Below the pieces are notes generated by a model. It worked only from the letters and a program-made list of their open reading frames with translations, was not told the origin of the DNA and searched no databases. The position numbers were made by a program, and so were the translations under genes. From Odontocerum albicorne (lineage: Eukaryota > Arthropoda > Insecta > Trichoptera > Odontoceridae): a stretch of 64,000 nt of DNA. Positions within the stretch are counted from its first letter, which is position 1. Every line of letters starts with the position of its first letter. Shown here piece after piece: positions 33,750-45,284 of the stretch. The stretch is from positions 20,146,632 through 20,210,631 of the forward strand of contig OX463856.1 in assembly GCA_949825065.1 (NCBI GenBank), in the 5' to 3' direction.

Positions 33750-34198
33750 GTTATTTAAATGATGTAATTTCTAAAACATGCTAAGTTCATGAACTTGGAA
33801 AAAAATTGGATAAATCGCACACTTATAGTGACATCGTCGGTGCTTCAAACCATGGATGTGGCCTAAGTCTATAACAGTGTTTTTTTTACAAGATGGGTCT
33901 GTTTTTATCTACTTTTGCCAGTTATTGACTCTACGTTTGCTGAATATCGTTAAACATTCATTCATCCGTCCGTCAGACCTTCTTAAGTCCTTCGCCGCGA
34001 CTCTTTTTTTCACACTCACTTCCCTCCTTCACATGAGTCCCTTTGATCAGTTCCTTCTTCGTTACTATGTGACGAAAAAATAAAGAAGATTTAAATTTCC
34101 TAAAGAAGATCGCGCTAGATGTAGACTTATTTTGTCCCTATAATAGAAGATGGTGAGATCGCACTGGACCCAACTGAATAAAATTATCAGTTCTTTTT

Positions 34199-34300
34199 AT
34201 GATTTTTATAATTTATTCAACATTTTTTTGGCAAACTCCCTCCAGGCCCGTGCGACAAAATCGTTTCATACTAGTCATCAAGCAAACAACTATTTCTATA
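34199..34300 (-). repeat. Dispersed repeat shared with 40985-41055
   Basis: AACTCCCTCC, then GCGACA and CATCAAGCAA occur in the same order in both places (with AACTCCCTCCAGGCC here and AACTCCCTCCTGGGT there). On the minus strand both can be read as CLM.S.K, so an element coding remnant is possible. Confidence 0.4.
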
Positions 34301-34553
34301 ATATGCCAACCACTTAGCTGCATAATATATGAAATCAGTATTGAGTCATTTAAACACTCGTTGAACCTAATAAATTGGTTTCGATGACATTTTTTTATCA
34401 CTTCAGCCATATTTCTGTGAACCTGAAAAACAATTGAAAACTTAAACTTAGTATCAATTGAATGTTAATACGAGTATATTAGGAATATATTTCAATAACA
34501 TGCGCACTTTCAAGCAAATTGTGTTATCAATTTTGCTTTTGTATCTTTCCTAG

Positions 34554-34752
34554 AAGATTTTTCTTTTCAAACTTAAAGGCATTAAAAAAATTTCAACGCG
34601 TAACAAAGGCGATGTTAGAGAAATACAAGCATATCACTTTGATAAATGACGTAAGGATCAAGATACCCTTTGTTATGGTGCCAGGAGTAAAGAAACTCGG
34701 CTGCTGTTTCCAAGAAATGATCGATATCTTTTCAGAAAAAACCTTTACTTAA
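34554..34752 (+). CDS. Candidate terminal exon, product unknown
   Basis: A textbook acceptor (TTTTGCTTTTGTATCTTTCC then TAG) opens a 66-codon frame: NLKALKKFQRVTKAMLEKYK, HITLINDVRIKIPFVMVPGV and KKLGCCFQEMIDIFSEKTFT, stop. Amphipathic lysine-rich helix at the start, no domain recognised. No clear AATAAA follows within 150 bases. A 43-base hairpin follows at 34812. Confidence 0.4.
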
Positions 34753-34811
34753 GTGGCCAGTTAATGTTGAAATTGGTTACATTCACCATTGATTCAACAG
34801 AAGAATACGTG

Positions 34812-34854
34812 TTCCTGTTCGGAATGCCTTCTTAAGACATTCCGAAAAGGAACT
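34812..34854. repeat. Inverted repeat / hairpin
   Basis: GTTCCTGTTCGGAATG and CATTCCGAAAAGGAAC can pair with one internal mismatch around an 11-base loop, 60 bases past the stop of the candidate exon at 34752. Confidence 0.85.
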
Positions 34855-34869
34855 TAGATTGATCAACAC

Positions 34870-37010
34870 ATTTAAGATTGCTGTACCACAGTCCGCTCAT
34901 TCTCTTTTTTTGCTACTCTGTATCTATTGTATTATTATATCATTTTCTAGTATACGAGTATTCCTTTGTTTTGTCGAAATTTAAACCATTATTATTTGTC
35001 TTTTTCACACTGGTAATTCTGGGCTAATCTAGGCTAGTTTAAATAATTCGTTAAATTTTTAATAATGTATGTACGAGTACATATTTATTGTGTTAACAAG
35101 TATATTTTTGAAAATTTTATTATTTTATTATTACACATGACAAGAAATATACACAATTTGCGAAAAAACAACAGGTAATTTGATTTGGACATACAGTTTT
35201 AATGGATCTGGGTTTGTTGCCTTTCATTTCTCGTATCCCCAGTAAACTAGGCTTTTGCCTGTATCTCACTGAGGATATTTAGCATGAAAAAATAAATCGT
35301 TACTTCTTTCCGATTTTTGATTACACAAAAACAAAACCCCGTTGCACGCTCTCATCAACCTGACAAACAGTGACACTCAACTACAACTGGAAACATCTTG
35401 CGAAATTCAACTCCTCACACATCATCACTCCAAAAAGACCAAAAATATACATCACACAATATGCCGCACACAATCATAAGAATAAAAATTAAAATAAAAA
35501 CAAAAAATACACAGAAACACAAATACAAAAACAACCAAAATTAAAACCACAAGAAGAAACCCACATATCAACTGCTTATTTAATTTGTTGTAATATGTTC
35601 TAAGTGTAGAAAGGCGCGAGCTGAAAAAACCAACTTACAATCCTCGTGGCTGCCTCCGCCCTCCTATTGGTGGGGGTATATTTCGATAATGAGGATGCTA
35701 TAAGATGAGCCTAGAACATTTGATAGCTCATCTCTTTAGTCTATTATTTATTGCCGTAATATATATGTCATTAGAGAAAATATATATTGACAAACTTCAT
35801 TGCTATCAATTAACTAACTGTTTATCACATACGAATATTTAGTAATAATTGAATTTGTTCTACCTTCTAATACGATAATCTCTTTTGGCGTATTGATCTC
35901 GGTTGGTTATGCATAGCTTAATTGGTGTCATGCTTTATATGTGCATTATGTTAGCAAAATGATATTGTGATTTCAAACAAAGGGTGATTTTTTTTGCTTT
36001 ATTTGGTTTTCTTTTTGAAAAATCCCGCGCAAAAATAAAACATTTATTACTAACCAAAAAATACGAAAAAATCAACTCTTTTTTATTGTTCGAGCTCTTC
36101 AAATATGGTGTTACAAATTGTCAATTCTGGAACATTTTATCATTTATAATTTGTAAACCTTGACTATGCTTTATTTGGAAAGTCCCTAAGTACCACACAC
36201 GAGTAGAATATTGAGTCAATTATAAATGTACAACGTCTGTTCAATATGACCCACTTACTGGTACTTAATTTACCATTAATTCTCGATCACGTGTTTGTAT
36301 TTATTGTCTAAAACCCTGAAATATTTAGCATTACAGTTATTTCCTTTCAATTATAATTGGTATAAATAATTTTCTTTATAGGCAAGCTACAAGGCCTAAT
36401 TAACAAGTTATAATTGTTAATTTAATCTTAAAATTTAATATCTTTCCTTCAAAAATACACTGTACCCAAACGCTTGCATATTGCATCTCTCACAGTTGGA
36501 GAGATTCTGATTTTTCAAACAAAAATCAAATTCACTAAACCATAGAATATTCACCAAAGGTAAACTTGTCACATCCGTAGTTTTGTGATCAAAGTACACT
36601 TTTCCTGTGTTTATTCAGCGTATTTTTCCGGTATATTTCCGTTAAAAACCATTTCGCTCGTGTCCACACTAACGGAACGATTTTGTTCCGGTTCCAATAT
36701 CACCCCGTTTAGTATTAGAGTCAATAAAACGATAAATAAACAAATCCTGCGAAACAATTGGGTGGACAATATATGTATATCCATAACTATAATAAACGAA
36801 CGGTGAAGAGTAAATAATGAAACGGTTCGGAAAATAATTCGACCAAAACATAATATATTGTATGTGGGAATAATTTAATAAAATACACTATGAAATAATG
36901 CTGTGAAATAAAGGTATCAAAAATATCGCAGCTTAAGTGCCAGTCTATAAATATTTGAATTTATATAATTTCAAAGTGATTTATTACAAAAAAAAACTAA
37001 GCTCATCATA
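34870..37010. other. No gene recognised
   Basis: AT-rich. Includes an A- and C-rich stretch at about 35320-35570, a small GC-richer patch at 35625-35690 with CCTATTGGTGGGGG, and short dyads such as CGGAACGATTTTGTTCCG at 36673. None supports a gene call. Confidence 0.4.
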
Positions 37011-37012
37011 AT

Positions 37013-37680
37013 GGACCGCAGTAACAAACTGGCACCAAATAATGTAAATCATGGTCTGGAAGTGGGTACTGACTTTATTCCCTTAGGCTCTAGTATTGCT
37101 AAAAATGAAGGCTGCGAAGGCTGAGGTGAAAAAAAAATACTAAAATGGCTAAAAAAGCGATGTCAAAGCTCGAAAATACATAGAAGAGCAGAACTGTCAC
37201 AATTCTGTCGAAAACGCGCTCAGTAAAGTCTCTCATCTTCGCAATATTCATGTATGGCGCGAAGACTTGGAGTTTGAGAGCAAGCGAGAGACGTAGAAGA
37301 GATGCATTTAAAACTTGGTGCTGAAGAAGGATGTTACAAATTCCATGGATAGCAAGGCGAACTAACGCCTCCATTCTCGAAGAACTGAGAACTACCAACA
37401 GATAGTCGACAATTACGTTCGACGAGTCCTCTGATTCTTAAGGCACAACGTTCGTGGCCAAGAAGACAGTTCGGAGAGGTTTGTGGTTATTGGAGGCGTG
37501 TAAGGACGACGCATAAGAGGAAGAATCCCAATGCGTTGGACTGACCAAGTGAGGGATGCCACTAAACTACCCTTAAAACTGCGTTTCGAGTCGCGGAGTG
37601 TAAGGATGGATGGAAAAGAGTCATCAGAGGCTATCATAGGAGTCACGATGCTCAGTTATAAGCTACATGACAGGACGATG
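37013..37680 (+). mobile_element. LINE family E: second RT C-terminal fragment
   Basis: Same region as 20503-21180: LGSSIAKNEGCE, the FAIFMYG segment (TTCGCAATATTCATGTATGG), PWIARRTNASILEELRT, and RWTDQVRDA-like coding, here with more frameshifts. Both copies begin at ACCGCAGTAACAAACTG with unrelated flanks. Confidence 0.85.
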
Positions 37681-37688
37681 ATGATTAT

Positions 37689-37841
37689 TTCGAAATAATT
37701 CGAAATTATGTAATTTCAAAGGGATCGAGTTCGGAATATTTCCAAATTATATTATTTTAAAGCGATTGAATTCGATATAATTCGAAATTATACAACGTCT
37801 AAGTGATGGAGTTTGACATAATTCAAAACTTTGTATTTCAA
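37689..37841. repeat. ~41-bp diverged tandem repeat, 4 copies
   Basis: Units begin TTCGAAATAATTCGAAATTA or variants (TTCGGAATATTTCCAAATTA, TTCGATATAATTCGAAATTA, TTTGACATAATTCAAAACTT). It starts immediately after the LINE E copy. Confidence 0.85.
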
Positions 37842-37849
37842 GAGAAAAA

Positions 37850-38285
37850 AAATATGATTAATCAAGATATGCGTGGTCTGGATACTAAATAGGAAAATGC
37901 AAGGACGATGATGAAAGTCTGTAACTCTAGTCAATATATATGGCAAATTTCATAACGACCTTTTTGTCACCCTCACCTTTGGCACTAATTTACCAACCAG
38001 AAACATTCAAATACATCACGACATTCCTCACGTTGTGTAACCACCCAATTTCTGACAAAACGGTGCCCTTATTTCCATTACTTTTCATTCGAAAATTCAT
38101 CTGAATGTTCTAGACTTGTCGGTTCTTACAATGTGTTTGCTCTGAGCCAGTCTTCACGTCATGGAGATAAATAAAGTCATCCAATTTAGATTATTGAATA
38201 GTTGCCTTAGCTGCTCTTTAAAATGATACTTTTCCAAAACTGAATTAAAAATATGTAACTAAATATTCTTCTTAAGACTTATTCA
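37850..38285. other. No supported feature
   Basis: Nothing recognised. Confidence 0.4.
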
Positions 38286-38289
38286 TACA

Positions 38290-38640
38290 GACATCACGCC
38301 CCGTAGATTTGGGGATAGGTGAAAAAAACAGAACTTCACACACACGCACCTTGTAGTACGTTTTGCCTTTTCCTCAGTTCAAATTTCTCTGACCATTTTC
38401 TTCCTTTATTTAACACTCCAGCTCTTTTTCACTCTCTTTTGATTTCAGAAAAACGTTTTTATTTTGTAAGTCTTTCGCAACTCACTATTTCAATCTGGTC
38501 TAGCCATATCAATATTCTTAATTCTATAAATTTAGTTATTGCTCCTTCACACATTGTTATACTAGATATTCTACGCAAGGCACTTTTCTTAGAGCATAAC
38601 ATTTCATTCATATCTAGTTTTAATATTTCGTATAGTACCC
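38290..38640 (-). mobile_element. Probable LINE 3' fragment
   Basis: The left edge reversed reads CACCTATCCCCAAATCTACG then GGGCGTGATGTC, like the ATCCCC..GGGG..GTGATG ends of insect LINEs. Upstream minus-strand coding is degraded (IDMARPD region). Confidence 0.35.
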
Positions 38641-38644
38641 TTCA

Positions 38645-38835
38645 ACATATCTGAATTAGTGATTCGAACATATTGAAGAGCGCGGCCTGGACACAGTATT
38701 GTCTTCGACATTAGTAATCGAGCTTTTGTGTTATAAGAGCTAATCGAGTAAACACAGAACTCATGATTCATTATTGCACGTGTTGGTAACACTACCGCAC
38801 GTGAAGAGACAATACTAGCGCATGTACTCGTTGAG
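38645..38835 (-). mobile_element. SINE-B body
   Basis: Reversed it reads TAGTATTGTCTCTTCACGTG, GTAGTGTTACCAACACGTGC, AATAATGAATCATGAG and on to GCCGCGCTCTTCAATATGTT. Aligns throughout with 50120-50265. Head missing. Confidence 0.75.
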
Positions 38836-38909
38836 TACGAATATTGTTACCTGATGACCCCTTTATTATACTGGGACCTTTTTTTATTTATTTATTTAAC
38901 ACTTTTATT

Positions 38910-39490
38910 GCAAATACAATCTGGCGGGCTTATTCCCAGGCGGCAATCTTTTCCAATCAACCAGACAAAAGTAAATGAAACAAGTTACGTGGTTGCATAA
39001 ATCATTCAAATGACTATCCATCCCCACGAAATCCATAAACACATACGTGAGCATATGCCCACAAACCCCACAAAGACGGACAATCACCCGAACATTATTT
39101 TTCATATAAAGTAAGATATCATCAATCAAAAGGAAAGGAAGGGATGGCGGAGAAAAAGAAAAAGAAAAATCAGGAATGAAACACGTTATTTTATTGACTA
39201 GAAATTAAGAATTTTTTCAATCGCTTCTTAAAGCATGCCAAGGACGGAGCGAGTTTTATATTGGTTTGTAACTGATCGCAGAGTCTCACTGCATGGACAG
39301 TAAAGAACGACGTAAAAAAAGAGGAGCGGTGAACTGGAAAGGCCAAAAGACAATCTGTTTGAATGTAGCGCTAATCCATGATTGTAAATACGCTGAAAAT
39401 TTTCGGCGAGATAAGAGGGGGCGGGGGGACAGTTAAGGATATTATACAATAGAGACAGTATGTGGATTTTGCGAGCTGCATTCAAAATTT
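38910..39490 (-). mobile_element. LINE family T: C-terminus and 3' UTR
   Basis: Minus strand: LHSNRLSFGLSSSPLL, then FTSFFTVHAVRLCDQLQTNI, KLAPSLACFKKRLKKFLISS, stop at about 39205. The ..(V)RLWNQLP..IK...S...FK..LK..L pattern closes the ORF2 of jockey/CR1-type LINEs. The 3' UTR ends TCTGGTTGATTGGAAAAGAT, TGCCGCCTGGGAATAAGCCC, GCCAGATTGTATTTGC and an (AATA)n tail. The last ~50 bases match the SINE-A tail. Confidence 0.75.
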
Positions 39491-39499
39491 ACCCGAGAT

Positions 39500-40980
39500 C
39501 TCTGAATGAAAGTTATACGTCTTAATAACTAGGATATAAAGGTCTGATTCATTCTAAATTTATAGTTTCTTCCACTTCTTATTTCTTTACAATTATTACT
39601 CTTTTAGGCTTTTTACCAGCCATTTGACTAAATAAATAGACGAGTATGCACAATATTCTTATACTGGTTGCAACCCGTGAAATATTCACAGAAGTAAAAC
39701 AAATTCTACATTTATGAAAATATGTATTCATAAATATAGACTTTATTTATATATATTATTTATACATCGTCCCCTTTTACACCGGTTCAAAAATTGTAAG
39801 ATAGGTATTACAAATTCGTCCAATCATCACGGACCCACCGAGATTCAAATTATGAATTACTTTCGCAGAGAATCCAAGTATTCCTCTCTCACTCTCTTGT
39901 ATTCAAAATTCAATTCTCGTATTCTTTCTTTGACGACAACCATCATACAGGTTTTGACCTATTTATATCATGATTAAAGGTATGCACACACTTTTTAACT
40001 GTGTGTATCCTCATGTAGTGTTTCATGTGTTGTTCAGCTCCTTCAGGAAAAAAATCTTTTGAATTTAGTGTTATAACATACTTGATATAATTTCATTTTT
40101 AATAGTATTATATTTAACATGCTTCATTTTGTCATAATGTTTTAGTGTAACTTATGCATTTTTACTTTTGTCCTTATCAAATAAGTCTTAAAATTTTGAA
40201 TTGTTTGATACATGTTTTTTTGTACTTGTTATATTCGGTCTTTGTATGAATTATGGAAACCTGTTATGTGCAAAGGGCCTGAATAAATAAATTAATGAAT
40301 GGAGTTTTAATGAATTAATTTTGTGAAATAACAATCTGGTGCAATATGGTGAAATCAAATTTAAATCCTTAAAATAAAAATGCTTTATTACTTTTCTTGA
40401 CTCTCTTATTGGTGAGAAAGACATACTCGTATATCTCTCATATTTTTTGGATATTGCCAATTATTGTTCAATTGTTAAAGGTGCGTTTCTATAAAAAAAT
40501 AATTATATAATTGTTTTGCATATGAGTTAATTATTCATACATAAAAGCGTATGATTTCAGGTAGTAAATATTTGAATATTCCTTCTTAAAATATTTGAAA
40601 ATAAATCAAAGTTTAAAAGCATATGATTACTTTTACTAAATGTTTGAATTTTATTTCTTAAAATGTTTCAAATGAAATCTACGTTTCTTTACGCAAATAT
40701 TACGTGAACATTTAGCAACTCCATATTATAATTCCAAATAAAGTGGTTTTACTTCAAATGCTTTTATCTCGTATTCAGAGAAGTACTTCAGGTGGACTGA
40801 AACAAGACCTTAATCCGCTCGAACAATGAATTAATATTTAAGTTAGGGTATCAACAATATCATGTGATTAATGAAGTATAAAATATTTTATGCATATACT
40901 CTTCTACATGTCAACATTGTTTGACAAAGCAAAAAAAGACTTATTAGTAAAAATATGTTAATTTATTATAATTGTGAGTT
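39500..40980. other. No supported feature
   Basis: AT-rich; no gene, RNA or repeat recognised. Confidence 0.45.
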
Positions 40981-41049
40981 TGTTTATTTCGTCTCTTTAC
41001 GAACTCCCTCCTGGGTCAAGCGACATTAATAGTTTTATTGAAATCATCA

Positions 41050-41850
41050 AGCAACAAAAAATGAAGGTATGGTTGTTACAGAGCCATTAGTTTAGTTAGT
41101 AAACTGCGTGAAAAATGTCTGATAGAATGACAGAAGGAAGATGGAAAAATAATTTAGGGGATGCTCAACGTGCCTTTGTAAGTGAAGCCTTTGTAAGTCA
41201 GGTTGTTTTTTAGCAGATGCTTGTTGAGAAATGTATTTCAAAAAATTTAAAAAAGGTATTTTTAACATTCTTGGACTTGAAAAAAGCATATGACCGCGTG
41301 ATAAGCACAAGCTTTGCCAAATATGAAATAAATATGGCGTTGAAAGTATACTTAAACATTGGTATTGCGTCATTAAACGCCATAAGTAGAACATAGTGAA
41401 TGGTGCCTTGACTGAATGGTTTAATATATCAAAAGGTATAAATCAATGACGCGTTATGATACCCAGGTCGTTCAATATTTATATGGATTCGTGGTGAAGG
41501 AGTAAGATAGGTCAATTGGTAGCATATAAATGTCGAATGGGAACGTATGCAAATTGCTGTATGCAGATGACATACGAGTAGTAGTGTTGGCGGAGAGTAA
41601 ATATGAATTACAAAGTTTGATAAATAAATTATATGAGCGATGCAAATAGAAAGATCTGAGTATGAATGTTGCAAAATCTAATATAATGGTGATATACAAG
41701 TGCGAAAGACAAAAATAATTTGATATAAGGGTGGAAAATAAAAGATTGGACAAGTTAAGGATGTTAGTCGAGATAGGAAAGTATGACGCTCTGTCCTCTC
41801 TGCCTACACCGACAATGAAATGGCATGATGGTATGTTTGTATCAAGTAAC
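41050..41850 (+). mobile_element. LINE family C: RT core with internal deletion
   Basis: YRAISLVSKL, then QMLVEKCISKNLKKVF, FLDLKKAYDRV (RT motif A) and KLLYADD (motif C, catalytic aspartates kept). Coding runs on to VENKRLDKLR at about 41758, where it joins abruptly to the family 3' end (GATAGGAAAGTATGACGCTC, TGTCCTCTCTGCCTACACCG, ATGGCATGATGGTATG). About 600 bases present in the copy at 22530 are missing at that junction. Confidence 0.85.
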
Positions 41851-42064
41851 TAACTATTCCTACAATTCATCATTAATCAGGCTGCACAGAATAAGGATTC
41901 AGCATGTACACTCGAGAGTCACATTTTAATTCTCCTTGAACCCATATGAATTGCTTTTGAACGATTTTTATTGACGCCAATTGATTTTTAATGTACGAGT
42001 ATATAAATGTGTATGAATGATTTATCGAATATTTCATTTTTCATAATTTATTGTGGTCTCCCAG

Positions 42065-42130
42065 ACTAGATTGGACATATTTATCAGGGTGGCTGGAATA
42101 TAATATTGTTTTTGGCCCCAGCATAGGAAC
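42065..42130 (-). mobile_element. SINE-B distal fragment
   Basis: TTGGACATATTTATCAGGGT and AATATAATATTGTTTTTGGC correspond to the distal end of SINE-B (GGACATATTGAAGAGCG ... AATATTGT). Confidence 0.4.
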
Positions 42131-42139
42131 CTTAAGTAT

Positions 42140-43150
42140 TTTATTATAATCAGTAGAATAGCTTGTATTTTACAATTTATTTGTCTTTGGTGTTTCTTTT
42201 ATGGTTATATTAAACATCTCTCGATCGCGAATTCCAATAAAAAATGCCACTTTGTGGTTTTTAAGGTATAAATTTACAGGATTTCCAAAGTTACAATACA
42301 TTAAATTAAATTTGCATTCTGGTTTTTATTTACATTCAAATGCAACATCAAACCGTAGAAAATACTCATACTCGTACGTTGATATCCTGAAACGTGTTTC
42401 ATAGTTTTAACCATTTTGTTGTCGATTTTTTTCAAGAATTTTTAATGTTGTGAAAAGATCCTTCTCAATTATATATTCTTTTAAATACTCCAAAATTCAT
42501 GATTTTGGTATTTCAGAATACTTAAACTTTATTAATCTAAACATTGTTTGATAAAATCTTTTGCATCTTCTTATATATATTTTTCGACTATTGTTTTTTT
42601 TTTAAAGTTTTATATTTGACTAATACAAACCAGACTGGATTATTATTAGGATATTAACATGTTCTGGTATTTAATTCTACAAAATATGTTTTGTTATATA
42701 ATATTTTCCTCAGTGCCTTCCGATATGTAGTTGGTTGAAATGCCGCATCACTATAACATATACTGGCATAATTAATTTCATGATTAATAAAACGCTAACT
42801 AATATTCAATAATGAATAACTTTGTAATACAACTTATAAAAATAGTCACCGCTACACGTGTTTTTACTTTATATACCGAGATCCTATTCTGACAAAATGA
42901 GTCCGCCTGAAAAGATCCTCGGGATAAAAGAAAAAAACATGTGTAGTAAGGATTACAATTATTAGTGATATAACAAACTAGTGTATTGTTATATGTTATA
43001 ATATGGAGTTCCACAAAGTAAAACCGGACCCTTGATAAATTAACATATTACTAAGCACGCATTTATACTTCTGACATACGATAGGTTATATCCCTATCCT
43101 TAGTGATCCAGTCTGATTTTTACCCATATTGTGGATGGCAGACAGCTGTA
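42140..43150. other. No supported feature
   Basis: AT-rich, nothing recognised. Confidence 0.45.
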
Positions 43151-43156
43151 CGAGTT

Positions 43157-43219
43157 TGTGTTGTATTAAATCGTCATTGTGTTGTATTAAATCGTTATTG
43201 TGTTGTATTAAATTTTCAT
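43157..43219. repeat. 21-bp tandem repeat, 3 copies
   Basis: TGTGTTGTATTAAATCGTCA repeated three times with small changes (TCGTTAT, TTTTCAT). Confidence 0.9.
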
Positions 43220-43231
43220 TGTATTTCGTAC

Positions 43232-43412
43232 AACTTGGCAAGCTAATTGGCTTTGATAATCTCTTCTAACCAACCAGAAAGATGGAAAACAGCTGTTAAG
43301 TCAAAACCTGAATGGAATCCTTTTTAAAAAATAACTGAATTCCAGCAGGGATTGAACTCGCAAATCCCGGGTTGGATGACAGGCATGTTACTAACTAGGT
43401 TACAAAAATCGG
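43232..43412 (-). mobile_element. SINE-A copy
   Basis: Minus strand: TAACCTAGTTAGTAACATGC (box A), GCGAGTTCAATCCCTG (box B), TTCAGGTTTTGACTTAACAG body, TCTTTCTGGTTGGTTAGAAG and a shortened ATTATCAAAGCC tail. Confidence 0.8.
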
Positions 43413-43734
43413 TTGATAGTGTACAAATTGTTGAACTTCAGTAAGCACACAATTTAAACGGATTTACCCCTATTTCTGATGACAAAGATATCATAGAACT
43501 AAACCAGATTAATCTGCTGCACCATTCCGTTAGATAGAGATTTATAAATCGCTATTAATACAAAAGAAGCAAATAAATAACACTACACGTACATCATTTT
43601 TGAAAAACGTCTTCTAAAAAAACAATGAAAGAAATAAAGCTTGAGAATGCCACTTTAAGTCGAAACCTTTGTGAGACTTATCTCATTAGAAGGCCAAAAC
43701 CAGTTCTTTATTCAATTATTCATTGTATAATAAT

Positions 43735-44215
43735 CAGGCGAGTTTTATGCTATGTGGCTATCTCCACAAACTTACCAGAATAAAGCTTAATTAAATAGTT
43801 AAATGCTCGCAAGAGTTTATTTAAATTATTATTGATTTTTATAAATTTACGAACTACTCATATCTTAATACTCGTAATAACAGTAAAATAAAATAAATCA
43901 AATGGGATGTTAAAAAGGAGAGGAGAATTCAGAACAAAACACGCAACATTAATGGTTTGAAATTAAAAGTTTTTTTTATAATTGCTGTTTAAAACTTGTG
44001 AATGGTGAAACCAGTTTAACAATAGTAAGTAACTGGTTCTAAAGTCTCAGCTAAAAAAATAATTATGGGAAACTGGGAAAGAGAATAAACAATCTCTCAT
44101 GAGCGTAGCTGATTGGAAAACTGGTAAAGAGAATAAACAATCTTTCATGAGCGTAGTTGATTGGAAAAACGTTTAATATTTTCGGTGTGGAAAAAGGAGT
44201 GGGAACTATAAAATG
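43735..44215 (-). mobile_element. LINE family T, second copy
   Basis: Minus-strand coding gives RL*NQLLTIVKLVSPFTSF then KQQL with a frameshift and KLLISNH before the stop. The Trp codon of RLWNQLP is now a stop. The 3' end is the shared tail (CTGGTAAGTTTGTGGAGATA, GCCACATAGCATAAAACTCG). The coding part holds the 48-bp duplication listed at 44071. Confidence 0.7.
44071..44166. repeat. 48-bp tandem duplication inside a LINE
   Basis: Two units with AAGAGAATAAACAATCTCTC (TTTC in unit 2) and ATGAGCGTAGCTGATTGGA. Both lie in the coding part of the minus-strand LINE T copy. Confidence 0.95.
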
Positions 44216-44239
44216 TTGACTTTATGTAAATTTTGCATC

Positions 44240-44760
44240 AATTTAATAAGAAAGTAAAATATAAATATTGAATAAACCACTTTGATAGTCATCATGTGAT
44301 TAAAAAAACTGTAAAATTCTTTATACTTTGATTATTTTTTTATTTAACTGTAAAATTCATCAAATTTAGTTTGAAAATATAGTCCCGTTTATTTTATTTG
44401 TCGGCAAAATATCTTTAAAAAAGTCTTCAGAAAGCCGGAAAATATGGGTAAAAGCGTCCCATAGAGGTTATTTCCCGTCATTTGTCACTCTCTCACAGAG
44501 TTTTTCACGTCACACCAGAGTAAGGCAGACATATTGCACAGCGAGAGAGCTGACTGAAGAAATTTTACCTTCGGGAGCAATTTGCATTCATTTCGCGGTA
44601 AGACTTTGATCATAAAGATGTATGCAAAAGACGTTTATTGTAATGGATGGCACACCAGATATTTTTTTTGTTAATTTTGCGAAAAAAAATCATGAATAGC
44701 AAACTGGAACCAATTCAAAAAGGAATATTAAGAAAAAGGAAAAACGGGCATTTGATAATA
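44240..44760. other. No gene recognised
   Basis: A GC-richer patch at 44440-44640 keeps one minus frame open for about 42 codons, without splice or poly(A) support. It may be conserved non-coding DNA. Confidence 0.35.
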
Positions 44761-44764
44761 AATA

Positions 44765-44870
44765 TGATAATAGGATAATTATTATGGCACCGTTCAGAGA
44801 GCAAACTCTCTTCAAGGGCGCTCCAACTGGAAACTCGAAACCACTTTGATTAACATATTATATGAAACAT
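44765..44870 (+). repeat. Unclassified dispersed repeat, copy 2
   Basis: AGAGAGCAAACTCTCTTCAA then GGGCGCTCCAACTGGAAACT. The start is palindromic (GAGAGCAAACTCTC). Related to 32630 and, reversed, 56720. Confidence 0.5.
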
Positions 44871-45284
44871 GTTGCAAAATAAATCAATTAAAGTTGATAA
44901 CAATGAAAGGAAGGCAGTTGAAGCGATTATTAGTTTAGGAACTTCCCCGCATTTGCATATATTCACAAAAACACATTTTGTAAGAAAACCGCTGAAAACT
45001 TACTAAAGGAACACGAACTACAAAGAAATCTTTGTTGAACGTCCGATATGTGTGAGTAGTGTCATATTATTATCATGCATTTTCATAAGACCCCCAAAAA
45101 AAACTTTTTTTAATTGCTTCCTAAAGCTACATACGCCATCCATATGTATAACACTAAAAGGTACACAATTACACGCCACAAGATCAGTGACGGCCAATCA
45201 TAATATCCCGCCATATTGGATCGATTTGGAACAGTTAATAATTGAAAAATGTATTTAATTGTTATTTAATTGTACAGTATAAAA

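Noticed and set aside
35320..35570. A- and C-rich stretch as a satellite or RNA gene
   Set aside because: No period and no fold or frame support.
38319..38654. 111-codon plus-strand open frame
   Set aside because: It is antisense to a probable LINE 3' fragment.
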